Assembly (NCBI GenBank): GCA_023427085.1
Contig: JAEZBO010000160.1
Location: 1-14,897 of the forward strand
Direction of reading: 5' to 3'
Length of the DNA stretch: 14,897 nucleotides
DNA from: Pseudomonadota bacterium
GTDB taxonomy: Bacteria > Pseudomonadota > Gammaproteobacteria > Burkholderiales > Burkholderiaceae_B
Below, one piece after another: positions 1 through 6,648 of this stretch (positions within the stretch are counted from its first letter, which is position 1; each line of letters begins with the position of its first letter). The translations under genes and the position numbers were made by a program. Below the pieces are notes generated by a model. The model was not told where the DNA came from and did not search any database. It saw nothing but the letters and a program-made list of their open reading frames with translations.

Positions 1-128
1 GCGATGCTGGGCGCGCCTGCGGCAGGCGCCGCGGCCGCGGCGGGGGCGGCAGCCGAGCCGGCCGCCGGGCTAGCCTGAGCCAACGTTGCCTGCAGCAAAC
101 GGTAGGCGTCGAGCGCGATATTGGACAT
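1..128 (-). CDS. Probable ExbB N-terminus (partial, runs off the left edge)
   Basis: Only the first 42 codons are present. The peptide begins MSNIALDAYRLLQATLAQAS and continues into an Ala/Pro-rich stretch before the window ends, so no transmembrane core is visible. The ATG at 128-126 lies one base after the tonB stop codon (TGA at 132-130), and an AGGA ribosome-binding site sits inside the last tonB codons. The two genes are therefore very likely co-transcribed and translationally coupled. In bordetellae and many other proteobacteria tonB is followed by exbB and exbD, whose inner-membrane proton channel energises TonB; that gene order is the main reason for the call. ExbB proteins of this group can start with an Ala-rich, signal-like extension, which fits what is seen. 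Identity is inferred from context, not from a domain. Confidence 0.55.
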   Translation of the reverse strand, partial: MSNIALDAYRLLQATLAQASPAAGSAAAPAAAAAPAAGAPSI

Positions 129-129
129 T

Positions 130-978
130 TCAGTTCCTCATGACGAAATCGTACGGGAGATCGGCCATGGCCGGATACGGTATCCCGTTTTCTGTATAGG
201 GTTTGAAGCGGGTCTTGCGGGCGGCCGCCAGCGCTGACTCATCGAGCCGGTCGAAGCCCGACGAGCGCTGGATCGACGCCTTGTCGACGGTGCCCTGCGT
301 ATTGATCAGCACGCGGATGACGACCCGGCCTTCTTCGCGGCGCAGCTTGGAAGCGCGCGAGTATTCGGGCATCACGCGGTCGCCGGCGAAGTCGACCCGG
401 CCGATCATGCGCGGCTGGTCAGGCGGCAAGCCTTGCTGCGGGCCTTGCGGCTTGTCGGCACCCTGCGTGGTGCCGCTGGGCGGCGGCTGCTCGACCGGCG
501 GCTTGGCGACAGGCTTGGGATCGGGCTTGGGCTGCGGTTTGGGTTGCGGCTTGGGCTCGGGGGGCTTGGGCTTGGGTTTCGGCTTGGGCTTGGGCGGTGC
601 CTCGGGCACCGGGGGCGGCTCGATTTCGGGTTCGGGCTCGGGCTCCGGTTCGGGCTCAGGCTCGATTTCGGGTTCAGGCTCGATTTCGGGTTCAGGCTCG
701 GGCTCGGGCTCGACGACGGGCTCGGGCTCGGGTTCGGGCTCGACCACCGGCGCGGGCGGCTCGGGGGTCGGCGGCGCCAGCGCTTCTTGGGGCTCGGGGC
801 TGATCTCGACGAAGCGGACCATCACCGCTTCGGGTTCTTCCAGCGCGAGAGGCTCGTTGGGCGCCAGGAACATGGCGCCCACGACGGCGGCGTGCAGGGC
901 GACGACGGTGGTCATGGCGCCGATACGCAGCGCCGGAGACGACTGCGCCGAGGCCCAGGCTTTACGGGAATGAGGCAT
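130..978 (-). CDS. tonB: TonB energy transducer
   Basis: TonB spans the periplasm and passes proton-motive energy from ExbB/ExbD to outer-membrane receptors for siderophores, haem or B12. From the ATG at 978 the protein has 282 residues: a short cytoplasmic tail; one membrane helix (about residues 16-38) with ALHAAVVGA, whose H29 aligns with the functional membrane His of E. coli TonB; a Glu-Pro block (about 80-122); a Lys-Pro block (about 129-155); and a C-terminal TonB domain (about 202-282) with GRVVIRVLINTQGTVDKASI, SSGFDRLDESALAAARKTRF and KPYTENG. The start is uncertain: in-frame ATG at 1002, GTG at 1023 and ATG at 915 exist and none has a convincing ribosome-binding site. I chose 978 because it leaves a TonB-like short tail before the membrane helix. 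A promoter and a 13-bp repeat array lie upstream. Confidence 0.93.
   Translation of the reverse strand: MPHSRKAWASAQSSPALRIGAMTTVVALHAAVVGAMFLAPNEPLALEEPEAVMVRFVEISPEPQEALAPPTPEPPAPVVEPEPEPEPVVEPEPEPEPEIEPEPEIEPEPEPEPEPEPEIEPPPVPEAPPKPKPKPKPKPPEPKPQPKPQPKPDPKPVAKPPVEQPPPSGTTQGADKPQGPQQGLPPDQPRMIGRVDFAGDRVMPEYSRASKLRREEGRVVIRVLINTQGTVDKASIQRSSGFDRLDESALAAARKTRFKPYTENGIPYPAMADLPYDFVMRN
613..741 (-). repeat. Glu-Pro coding hexanucleotide repeats inside tonB
   Basis: The coding strand repeats GAGCCC/GAACCC-type hexamers that encode Glu-Pro dipeptides, interrupted by Glu-Ile and Val-Val. It is the rigid periplasm-spanning part of TonB. The unit length is a multiple of three, so gain or loss of copies would change linker length without breaking the frame. 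The third bases vary between copies, which lowers slippage. Confidence 0.8.
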
Positions 979-1028
979 GCAAGCGGATGATGTGTGCGGC
1001 ATCGGGCATCGGTCGGGCGCCACTTGAC

Positions 1029-1119
1029 TGTCGAACTAGACTGTCAAACCTGATTGTCGAATCTGATTGTCGAATCAGACTGTCGAACCTGGTTGTCGAA
1101 TCTGGTTGTCGGGTCAAGC
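1029..1119. repeat. Seven degenerate 13-bp tandem repeats upstream of tonB
   Basis: On the plus strand the tetramer TGTC recurs at 1029, 1042, 1055, 1068, 1081, 1094 and 1107, exactly 13 bases apart each time. The plus-strand consensus is about TGTCGAAYCTGRT; on the tonB strand the core reads TTCGACA. Copies differ at two to five positions; the last (1107) is the most diverged. Adjacent copies create a short hairpin at 1062-1079 (7-bp arms, 4-base loop). The array ends about 50 bases before the chosen tonB start and lies downstream of the predicted tonB promoter, so it should be transcribed as part of the 5' leader. Confidence 0.9.
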
Positions 1120-1165
1120 CTGTACGTTGCGCCTTCAAGCCGCCGGCCGGTGAGTCCAGCCAAGC

Positions 1166-1194
1166 ATAGTAATTTAAATACGAATTATTCGCAA
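1166..1194 (-). promoter_or_regulatory. Predicted sigma70-type promoter of tonB
   Basis: Reading the minus strand, TTGCGA (1194-1189) is followed by a 17-base spacer and TACTAT (1171-1166), in an AT-rich island that stands out from GC-rich surroundings. Transcription would start near 1159, giving a leader of about 180 bases that contains the 13-bp repeats. The spacer holds a short inverted repeat (TAATT at 1170-1174, AATTA at 1183-1187). This is where a Fur site would be expected, but the match to the 19-bp Fur consensus is only about half, so iron control is not shown. Confidence 0.65.
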
Positions 1195-1340
1195 ACAGTT
1201 CCGCAAAAACGTTTACGTAGTCCGAGCCCTGCCCGCGCTACGCGCGCGCGGCGGCGGCGACTGCCACGGAATCAGCCAGCAGGACGGCGGCATGGCAGGC
1301 ACCGCTGCCGCCAGCTGGCGCAGGGCAATGGCGACGGACG
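1195..1340. other. Gap between the tonB promoter and the tRNA-Leu terminator
   Basis: No credible gene is seen. This is the unassigned part of the roughly 430-base stretch between tonB and tRNA-Leu. Open frames crossing it have no ribosome-binding site and run across the tRNA. It contains an AT-rich patch up to about 1215 and a CG-alternating stretch near 1236-1260, nothing that I can assign. Confidence 0.5.
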
Positions 1341-1368
1341 AAAAAAAACGGCCCGCCGGGGAGCCGTT
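1341..1368 (-). terminator. Intrinsic terminator after tRNA-Leu
   Basis: On the minus strand AACGGC (1368-1363) pairs with GCCGTT (1352-1347), with further C/G pairing possible in the loop. A run of eight T follows (1348-1341). It begins about 40 bases downstream of the tRNA CCA end. Confidence 0.85.
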
Positions 1369-1408
1369 CTTGAGCCGTGGCCGTCAGCCACGACTTGATC
1401 GTATTCGG

Positions 1409-1493
1409 TGGTGCCCAGGAGAGGACTCGAACCTCCACACCTTGCGGCACATGGACCTGAACCATGCGCGTCTACCAATTCCGCCACCTGGGC
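1409..1493 (-). tRNA. tRNA-Leu, anticodon CAG
   Basis: The 85-base minus-strand sequence folds as a class II tRNA. The acceptor stem is GCCCAGG (1493-1487) with CCTGGGC, discriminator A, and a genome-encoded CCA (1411-1409). The anticodon arm is CATGG/CCATG around the loop TTCAGGT, which gives anticodon CAG for CUG codons. A long variable arm and the T-arm GGTTCGAGTCC are present. It is transcribed away from rnr, from a promoter that overlaps the rnr start, and ends at a strong terminator. Confidence 0.96.
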
Positions 1494-1671
1494 TCTAAAG
1501 CTGGGTTCCCGACCTGAAACCTGACATCGGCTTCAGATCAGCCGGCCTTGGGGGCCGACCCATCGGAAATCTCGCACCTGATTTACGCATCTGACTTGCC
1601 ACCCTGCTAACCTACTGCCTGTCAGCACAGTACGACGCGGTCAATCTCGCGCTAAACTTCCGAAGCTGCGC
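1494..1671. other. Leader of tRNA-Leu and upstream region of rnr
   Basis: No gene is seen. It should form a precursor leader of about 170 bases on the tRNA-Leu transcript. Several loose copies of CCTGA/TCTGA motifs occur. No convincing plus-strand promoter for rnr was found, although the AT-rich sequence at 1672-1681 could serve as a -10 element for either strand. Confidence 0.5.
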
Positions 1672-1701
1672 ATTATATAAGAGAACTTTCAATTTTGGCA
1701 A
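1672..1701 (-). promoter_or_regulatory. Predicted promoter of tRNA-Leu, overlapping the rnr start codon
   Basis: On the minus strand TTGCCA (1701-1696) and a perfect TATAAT (1677-1672) are separated by 18 bases. It is the strongest promoter-like sequence between rnr and the tRNA. Its -35 hexamer covers the last two bases of the rnr TTG codon (1695-1697) and the following codon. Confidence 0.75.
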
Positions 1702-4163
1702 ATCGAGCGAACAAAGACGTCAACAAAAACAGAAGCGCCCCGGTCGTGCCCGATCCCCCCCCCGATTTCGACCCCGATGTGCCCAGCCGCGAAGCCTTGC
1801 TGGCGGCACTGCGCGATGCCGGCTCTCCGCTCGAGCCGGCCGAACTGGCGGCGCGCCTGAACCTCACCCGCCCCGAAACCCTCAAGGGTTTCGATCGCCG
1901 GCTGGCGGCCATGGAGCGCGACGGCCAACTGCTGCCCAACCGCAAGGGCGTGCTGCTGCTGGCCACCAAGCTGGACTTCGTCGCCGGCCGGGTACAGGGG
2001 CATCGTGACGGCTTCGGTTTCCTGATCCGCGACGACGGCGGCCCGGACATCTTCCTGTCGCCGCGCGAAATGCAGAAAGTGCTGCACGGCGACCGCGTGC
2101 TGGTCAAACCCACCGGTGAATACCGCGGCAAGCCCGACGGCACCATCGTCGAGGTCATCGAGCGGCGCACCAACAAGCTGGTCGGCCGTTTCCTGAACGA
2201 GCGCGGCCTGTCGATCGTGGTGCCCGAAGACCAGCGCATCAAGCACGACATCCTGATCCCGCCGGGCGAGACCGGCGATGCGCAGCATGGCCAGGTGGTC
2301 GCCGTCGAGATCATCGAGCAGCCCAGCCGCCACAGCCAGCCGCTGGGCCGGGTCGCCGAGGTGCTGGGCGAGATCGACGATCCCGGCATGGAAATCGAGA
2401 TCGCGGTGCGCAAGTTCGACGTGCCGGTCGAATTCTCCGACGGCGCGCACAAGCAGGCCGACCGCCTGCCCGACGCGGTTCGCAAGACCGACCTGAAAGG
2501 CCGCATCGATCTGCGCGACGTGCCGTTCATCACCATCGACGGCGAGGACGCGCGCGACTTCGACGACGCGGTCTATTGTGAAGAAGTGAACCTGGGCACC
2601 GGCACGCGCAAGCGCCCGGGCTGGCGCCTGCTGGTGGCGATCGCCGACGTCAGCCACTACGTGCGGCCCGGCGACGCGCTGGACGACGACGCGGTCGAAC
2701 GCGGCACCAGCGTGTATTTCCCGCGCCGCGTGATCCCGATGCTGCCCGAGAAGCTGTCCAACGGCCTGTGCTCGCTGAATCCCGAAGTCGACCGGCTGGT
2801 GCTGGTCTGCGACATGGTGATCGCGGGATCGGGCGCCAAGGCCGGCGTGGTCACCGCCTACCAGTTCTACAACGCGGTCATCCATTCGCACGCACGCACC
2901 ACCTACACCCAGGTGTGGGAATCGCTGCAGCAGCCCGAAGGCCCCGCCGCGCGCTCGCTGTCGCAGGTGCTGCCGCACGTGCAGGACTTGTACTCGTTGT
3001 ACCAGCTGCTGGCGCAATCGCGCCGCACGCGCGGCGCCATCGATTTCGACACGGTCGAGACCCGCATCGTCTGCAACGAGCTGGGCCGCATCGAACAGAT
3101 CGCGCCCTACGTGCGCAACGACGCCCACAAGCTGATCGAAGAATGCATGCTGGCGGCCAACACCTGCGCGGCCGATTTCATGGCGCGCAGCAAGCATCCC
3201 GGCCTGTACCGCATCCACGAAGGCCCGAGCGCCGAACGGCTGCAGGCGCTGCGCGAGTTTCTCAAGACCTCCGGCCTGTCGCTGGGCGGTGGCGAGGACC
3301 CGAGCGCCAAGGACTATCTGCAATTGCTGGACTCGGCGCGCGCGCGGCCCGATTACGCGCTGCTGCAGACCATGTGCCTGCGCTCGATGCAGCAGGCCAT
3401 GTACAGCCCCGACAACGTCGGCCACTTCGGCCTGGCTTACGAGGCCTACACGCACTTCACGTCGCCGATCCGGCGCTACCCCGACCTGCTCACGCACCGC
3501 GTGATCAAGTCGCTGCTGGACGGCAAGCGCTACGTGCCGCAGCTCGAGCAACAGGTGGTGGCGGTCGGCATGAGCGCGCGCGAGCAAGAGCACGCGATCT
3601 GGGAGAAGCTCGGCCTGATGCTGTCGTCGACCGAGCGGCGCGCCGACGAGGCCTCGCGCGACGTCGAGGCCTGGCTCAAGTGCTGGTTCGTCAAGGAGCG
3701 CGTCGGCGAAAGCTTCAGCGGCCGGGTCTCGGGCGTGGCCAGCTTCGGTATCTTCGTGACGCTCGAGACGCTGCACGTCGAAGGCCTGGTGCATGTGTCC
3801 GAACTGGGCGGCGAGTACTTCCAGTTCAACGAGGCGCTGCACGAGCTGCGCGGCGAACGCACCGGCATGCGCTACCGCCTGACCGACACCGTGCAGGTGC
3901 AGGTCTCGCGCGTCGATCTCGAAGCCCGGCGCATCGAGTTCCGCCTGGTCAAGGGCACCAGCTACGAGTCGCTCAAGCGTGCCGCCTCGCGGCCCGACGA
4001 GCCGCCCGCGCGGCGCGCCAAGAAGGCCGCGCCGACCAAGCCGGCGGCGTTGCGCGGCACGACCGCCAAGGAGCGCCGCGCGCAAGCCAAGAAAAGCGCG
4101 CAGCAGGCTGCGCGCCCGGCCTCCAGCGCAGGCAAGAAGACCGCCCGCAAGCGTCACTCCTAG
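1695..4163 (+). CDS. rnr: RNase R (3'-5' exoribonuclease)
   Basis: RNase R degrades RNA, including structured RNA, processively from the 3' end, and takes part in rRNA quality control and mRNA turnover. The 822-residue protein has the family layout: N-terminal winged-helix region (about 29-80, with PSREALLAAL and AMERDGQL), two cold-shock OB domains (about 85-240), the RNB catalytic domain (about 260-620) and an S1 domain (about 675-755, SGRVSGVASFGIFVTLE), then a Lys/Arg/Ala-rich tail. The metal-binding aspartates are D282, D288, D290 and D291 in IDGEDARDFDDAV, with the same spacing as D272/D278/D280/D281 of E. coli. HFTSPIRRYPD at 587-597 is the second signature. The start is TTG at 1695; no upstream in-frame ATG exists and the next Met is within the winged helix. 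The ribosome-binding site is weak (GAGA at 1681). rlmB follows, as in many proteobacteria. Confidence 0.96.
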   Translation: MANRANKDVNKNRSAPVVPDPPPDFDPDVPSREALLAALRDAGSPLEPAELAARLNLTRPETLKGFDRRLAAMERDGQLLPNRKGVLLLATKLDFVAGRVQGHRDGFGFLIRDDGGPDIFLSPREMQKVLHGDRVLVKPTGEYRGKPDGTIVEVIERRTNKLVGRFLNERGLSIVVPEDQRIKHDILIPPGETGDAQHGQVVAVEIIEQPSRHSQPLGRVAEVLGEIDDPGMEIEIAVRKFDVPVEFSDGAHKQADRLPDAVRKTDLKGRIDLRDVPFITIDGEDARDFDDAVYCEEVNLGTGTRKRPGWRLLVAIADVSHYVRPGDALDDDAVERGTSVYFPRRVIPMLPEKLSNGLCSLNPEVDRLVLVCDMVIAGSGAKAGVVTAYQFYNAVIHSHARTTYTQVWESLQQPEGPAARSLSQVLPHVQDLYSLYQLLAQSRRTRGAIDFDTVETRIVCNELGRIEQIAPYVRNDAHKLIEECMLAANTCAADFMARSKHPGLYRIHEGPSAERLQALREFLKTSGLSLGGGEDPSAKDYLQLLDSARARPDYALLQTMCLRSMQQAMYSPDNVGHFGLAYEAYTHFTSPIRRYPDLLTHRVIKSLLDGKRYVPQLEQQVVAVGMSAREQEHAIWEKLGLMLSSTERRADEASRDVEAWLKCWFVKERVGESFSGRVSGVASFGIFVTLETLHVEGLVHVSELGGEYFQFNEALHELRGERTGMRYRLTDTVQVQVSRVDLEARRIEFRLVKGTSYESLKRAASRPDEPPARRAKKAAPTKPAALRGTTAKERRAQAKKSAQQAARPASSAGKKTARKRHS

Positions 4164-4176
4164 CGTCAGGCGGTCA

Positions 4177-4198
4177 CGCGTGGCGGCGGCGCCACGCG
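4177..4198 (+). other. Stem-loop after rnr
   Basis: A perfect 9-bp stem, CGCGTGGCG with CGCCACGCG, closes a GCGG tetraloop 13 bases after the rnr stop. No T-run follows, so it is not a standard intrinsic terminator. It may protect the rnr 3' end or attenuate read-through to rlmB. Confidence 0.5.
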
Positions 4199-4267
4199 CG
4201 CCGCGCGCCGCTCTCCGACCCGCAGCCGCGCCGCGCTCGCCGCCCGCGGCTGTGTATCATTCCCGAC

Positions 4268-4291
4268 AAGGCCGGCGCCCCCGCCGGCCTT
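4268..4291 (+). other. Stem-loop in the rlmB upstream region
   Basis: A perfect 9-bp stem, AAGGCCGGC with GCCGGCCTT, surrounds the loop GCCCCC, about 60 bases before the rlmB ATG. A possible -10 element (TATCAT, 4255-4260) lies just before it in an otherwise very GC-rich gap, but no good -35 was found. There is no T-run. Confidence 0.45.
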
Positions 4292-4352
4292 CGTGCCTTG
4301 TCCGCCCCGTGGCGACGAGGCGCACATCCGTATCGAGCAAGAGGTCTCTTTC

Positions 4353-5105
4353 ATGCCGGCATCCCAGGTACTGGCTGGATTCCACGCCGTCGTCGCGCGA
4401 CTGCGCCACGCGCCGGAATCGGTCAAGGATATTTATTACGACGGCCAACGCCGTGACAAACGCATGCTCGCGCTGGTCGAGCAGGCCCAACGCGCCGGCC
4501 GCTCGGTGCACGCGGTCGACACGGCGCGGCTCGAAGGCCTGGCGCGCGGCACCCGCCACCAGGGCGTGGTCGCGCTGGCCGACGCACGCAGCCTGGCGCT
4601 CGACGTCGACGAAGTGCTCGACACCGTGCAGGGGCCGGCGCTGTTGCTGGTGCTCGACGGCGTCACCGATCCGCACAACCTGGGCGCCTGCCTGCGTACC
4701 GCCGACGCCGCCGGTGTGCATGCGGTGATCGCGCCGCGCGACCGCGCGGTCGGCCTGAACAGCACCGTGGCCCGCGTGGCCTGCGGCGCGGCCGACACCG
4801 TGCCCTACCTGATGGTCACCAATCTGGCGCGCACGCTGCGCGAACTCAAGGACCGCGGGGTCTGGCTGGTCGGCACCGACGACCAGGCCGACGGCACCAT
4901 CCACGACGTCGACGGCACGCTGCCGACCGCCTGGGTCATGGGCGCCGAAGGCGAAGGCATGCGCCGCCTGACGCGCGAGACCTGCGATACGTTGGTGCAG
5001 ATCCCGATGCTGGGCGCGGTCGAAAGCCTCAACGTCAGCGTCGCCAGCGCCGTCTGCCTGTACGAAACCGTACGCCAGCGCAGCGGCGTCAAGGCACGGG
5101 AATGA
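4353..5105 (+). CDS. rlmB: 23S rRNA (guanosine-2'-O-)-methyltransferase RlmB
   Basis: RlmB methylates the 2'-OH of G2251 in the P-loop of 23S rRNA using SAM. The 250-residue protein (E. coli has 243) has an N-terminal substrate-binding domain (about 1-75, starting LAGFHAVVARLRHAPESVKD, ending HQGVVALAD) and a C-terminal SPOUT knot. Motif I is DGVTDPHNLGACLRTADAAG (residues 102-121) with N109 and R115, motif II is GAEGEGM (197-203), motif III is GAVESLNVSVAS with E224, S225 and N227. I chose ATG 4353 because it matches the family N-terminus and has GAGG eight bases upstream; an in-frame ATG at 4293 would add 20 unconserved residues. Its stop overlaps the next ATG by four bases. Confidence 0.95.
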   Translation: MPASQVLAGFHAVVARLRHAPESVKDIYYDGQRRDKRMLALVEQAQRAGRSVHAVDTARLEGLARGTRHQGVVALADARSLALDVDEVLDTVQGPALLLVLDGVTDPHNLGACLRTADAAGVHAVIAPRDRAVGLNSTVARVACGAADTVPYLMVTNLARTLRELKDRGVWLVGTDDQADGTIHDVDGTLPTAWVMGAEGEGMRRLTRETCDTLVQIPMLGAVESLNVSVASAVCLYETVRQRSGVKARE

Positions 5106-6352
5106 CCATGGATAAAAAAGACGGTTTCACCACCACCATCCTGCATTCGGACCGGCGCCAGCACGCCGAGCACGGCGCGGTGCACAAGCCCATGCATCCG
5201 TCCTCCGAATACGCCTACGCGCAGTCACGCGAGCTGACCGCGGTGTTCCAGGGCAAGGCCGGCTTCACCTATGCGCGCCAGGGCACGCCGACCACCACGG
5301 CGCTCGAGGCCAAGATCACCGCGATGGAAAATGGCGTCGCGTCGGTCAGCTTCGCGACCGGCATGGCGGCCCTGGCGGCGATCTTCACGACCTTGCTGCG
5401 CCGCGGCGACCATCTGGTGTCCAGCCAGTACATCTTCGGCAACACCAACAGCCTGCTCAGCACCTTGCAGGAACTGGGCGTCGAAGTGACGCTGGTCGAC
5501 GCCACCGACACGCAGAACGTGCGCGATGCGCTGCGGCCCAACACCCGCATGGTGTTCGCCGAGACCATCGCCAACCCCGGCACGCAGGTGGCCGACCTGA
5601 TGGGCATCGGCGAACTGTGCCGGCAGCAGGGCCTGGTCTACGTCATCGACAACACGCTGACGTCGCCGTGGCTGTTCAAGGGCCGCGACGCCGGCGCCGC
5701 GCTGGTGATGAATTCGCTGTCCAAGTACATCGGCGGGCACGGCCATGCGCTGGGCGGCTCGGTGACCGACACCGGGCTGTACGACTGGCAGGACCATCCC
5801 AACATCTTCGAGTCGTACCGCAAGGGCCCCTCGACGTCATGGGGGCTGACGCAGGTCAAGAAGAAAGGCCTGCGCGACATGGGCGGCACGCTGGCAGCCG
5901 AGCCCGCGCACCGCATCGCGGTGGGCGCCGAGACGCTGGCGCTGCGCATGGACCGTGCGTGCGCCAATGCGATGGCGCTGGCGCAACACCTGTCGCAACA
6001 TCCGAGCATCGCCCGCGTGCACTATCCGGGCCTGCCGGCCCATGCGCAGCACGAGCGCGCCGGTGCCTTGTTTCGCGGCCGCTACGGCGCGCTGATGGGC
6101 GTGGAGCTGGCCGACGGCATCGATTGCTTCGATTTCCTGGACAGCTTATCGGTGGTGGTGCTGGCCACGCATTTGGGAGATACCCGAACCCTGGCGCTGC
6201 CGGCCGCCCATACCATCTACTACGAAATGGGTCCGGCGCGACGCGCGCAGATGGGCATTGCCGACAGCCTGATCCGCATCTCGATCGGCATCGAAGACCA
6301 GCAAGACCTGATCGCCGATTTTGATGCGGCCTTGTCGGCCTGCCACAAATGA
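5102..6352 (+). CDS. Cys/Met-metabolism PLP enzyme, cystathionine gamma-synthase family
   Basis: This fold-type I PLP enzyme belongs to the family that makes or breaks sulfur-containing amino acids through homoserine esters or cystathionine. The 416 residues show YARQGTPTTTALEAKI (Y57, R59, which bind PLP phosphate from the neighbouring subunit), SFATGMAA, VIDNTLTSPW with D183 (pairs with the pyridine nitrogen), and NSLSKYIGGHGHALGG with K208 as the Schiff-base lysine. The D-to-K spacing of 25 is the same as in E. coli MetB. The family covers cystathionine gamma-synthase, O-succinyl- or O-acetylhomoserine sulfhydrylase, cystathionine beta-lyase and methionine gamma-lyase, which I cannot tell apart here. 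The ATG at 5102 overlaps the rlmB stop (ATGA) and has AAGG upstream; an ATG two codons later is also possible. Translation is probably coupled to rlmB. Confidence 0.88.
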   Translation: MTMDKKDGFTTTILHSDRRQHAEHGAVHKPMHPSSEYAYAQSRELTAVFQGKAGFTYARQGTPTTTALEAKITAMENGVASVSFATGMAALAAIFTTLLRRGDHLVSSQYIFGNTNSLLSTLQELGVEVTLVDATDTQNVRDALRPNTRMVFAETIANPGTQVADLMGIGELCRQQGLVYVIDNTLTSPWLFKGRDAGAALVMNSLSKYIGGHGHALGGSVTDTGLYDWQDHPNIFESYRKGPSTSWGLTQVKKKGLRDMGGTLAAEPAHRIAVGAETLALRMDRACANAMALAQHLSQHPSIARVHYPGLPAHAQHERAGALFRGRYGALMGVELADGIDCFDFLDSLSVVVLATHLGDTRTLALPAAHTIYYEMGPARRAQMGIADSLIRISIGIEDQQDLIADFDAALSACHK

Positions 6353-6390
6353 GCTCGGAACCGGTGGTTATCAAGAGATTGGATTGCAGC

Positions 6391-6440
6391 GCACATCTGC
6401 CCGCAGAGCCAGCAATCATGCGGGTCGTGCAGAGTTTTTT
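6391..6440 (+). terminator. Likely terminator of the rnr-rlmB-PLP enzyme unit
   Basis: CCCGCA (6400-6405) pairs with TGCGGG (6419-6424), and outer GCAC (6391-6394) with GTGC (6427-6430). Six T follow at 6435-6440. The stem is interrupted and the T-run starts four bases after it. The hupB -35 begins three bases downstream, so it would separate the two units. Confidence 0.5.
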
Positions 6441-6442
6441 GC

Positions 6443-6472
6443 TTGACAGCCGCTAGTAGCCGGGGCCTAATA
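6443..6472 (+). promoter_or_regulatory. Predicted promoter of hupB
   Basis: A perfect TTGACA (6443-6448) is followed 18 bases later by CTAATA (6467-6472); CCTAAT with a 17-base spacer or TAATAC with 19 are the alternatives. Transcription would start near 6480 and give a leader of about 170 bases before hupB, in keeping with a strongly expressed gene. Confidence 0.7.
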
Positions 6473-6539
6473 CGCAACTGCGCCGACGGCTGATTTTGCG
6501 CGTTATCGCCGCGGCGCAGCGTGTTTCGGTGTTTTGCTT

Positions 6540-6558
6540 GGCAGCGACGAAAGCTGCC
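6540..6558 (+). other. Stem-loop in the hupB leader
   Basis: GGCAGC and GCTGCC enclose the loop GACGAAA. A second small hairpin, CCAGC-ATC-GCTGG, follows at 6574-6586. Both sit in the untranslated leader between the predicted promoter and the HU start, and could affect mRNA stability or translation. No known riboswitch is recognised. Confidence 0.4.
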
Positions 6559-6648
6559 TGCCCGCCTGTATTGCCAGCATCGCTGGGCGGAATCCAGGCC
6601 AGCAACGCTAAACGACAAACCTTTCCTTACCTTGAGGGGTAATTCTTC

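Noticed and set aside
203..973. Plus-strand Gly/Ser- and Leu/Gly-rich repeat proteins over the tonB region
   Set aside because: They arise from the reverse complement of the Glu-Pro and Lys-Pro coding repeats; TonB itself has a membrane helix and a complete C-terminal domain.
1029..1119. The 13-bp array as a CRISPR array
   Set aside because: The units are directly adjacent with no unique spacers, are too short and are degenerate; no cas gene is present.
1170..1187. A Fur box at the tonB promoter
   Set aside because: The inverted repeat is short and the best match to the 19-base consensus is about 9, not better than expected in an AT-rich patch.
1689..4157. An 822-codon open frame antisense to rnr
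   Set aside because: It mirrors rnr almost codon for codon, a known effect of GC-biased third positions; the product is low in complexity, Ala/Arg/Gln/His-rich, and has no ribosome-binding site or domain.
4177..4291. Intrinsic terminators between rnr and rlmB
   Set aside because: Both hairpins have perfect stems but no T-run; listed as stem-loops only.
6474..6648. A riboswitch in the long hupB leader
   Set aside because: Only small separate hairpins are visible; no known aptamer motif and no terminator/antiterminator pair was seen.
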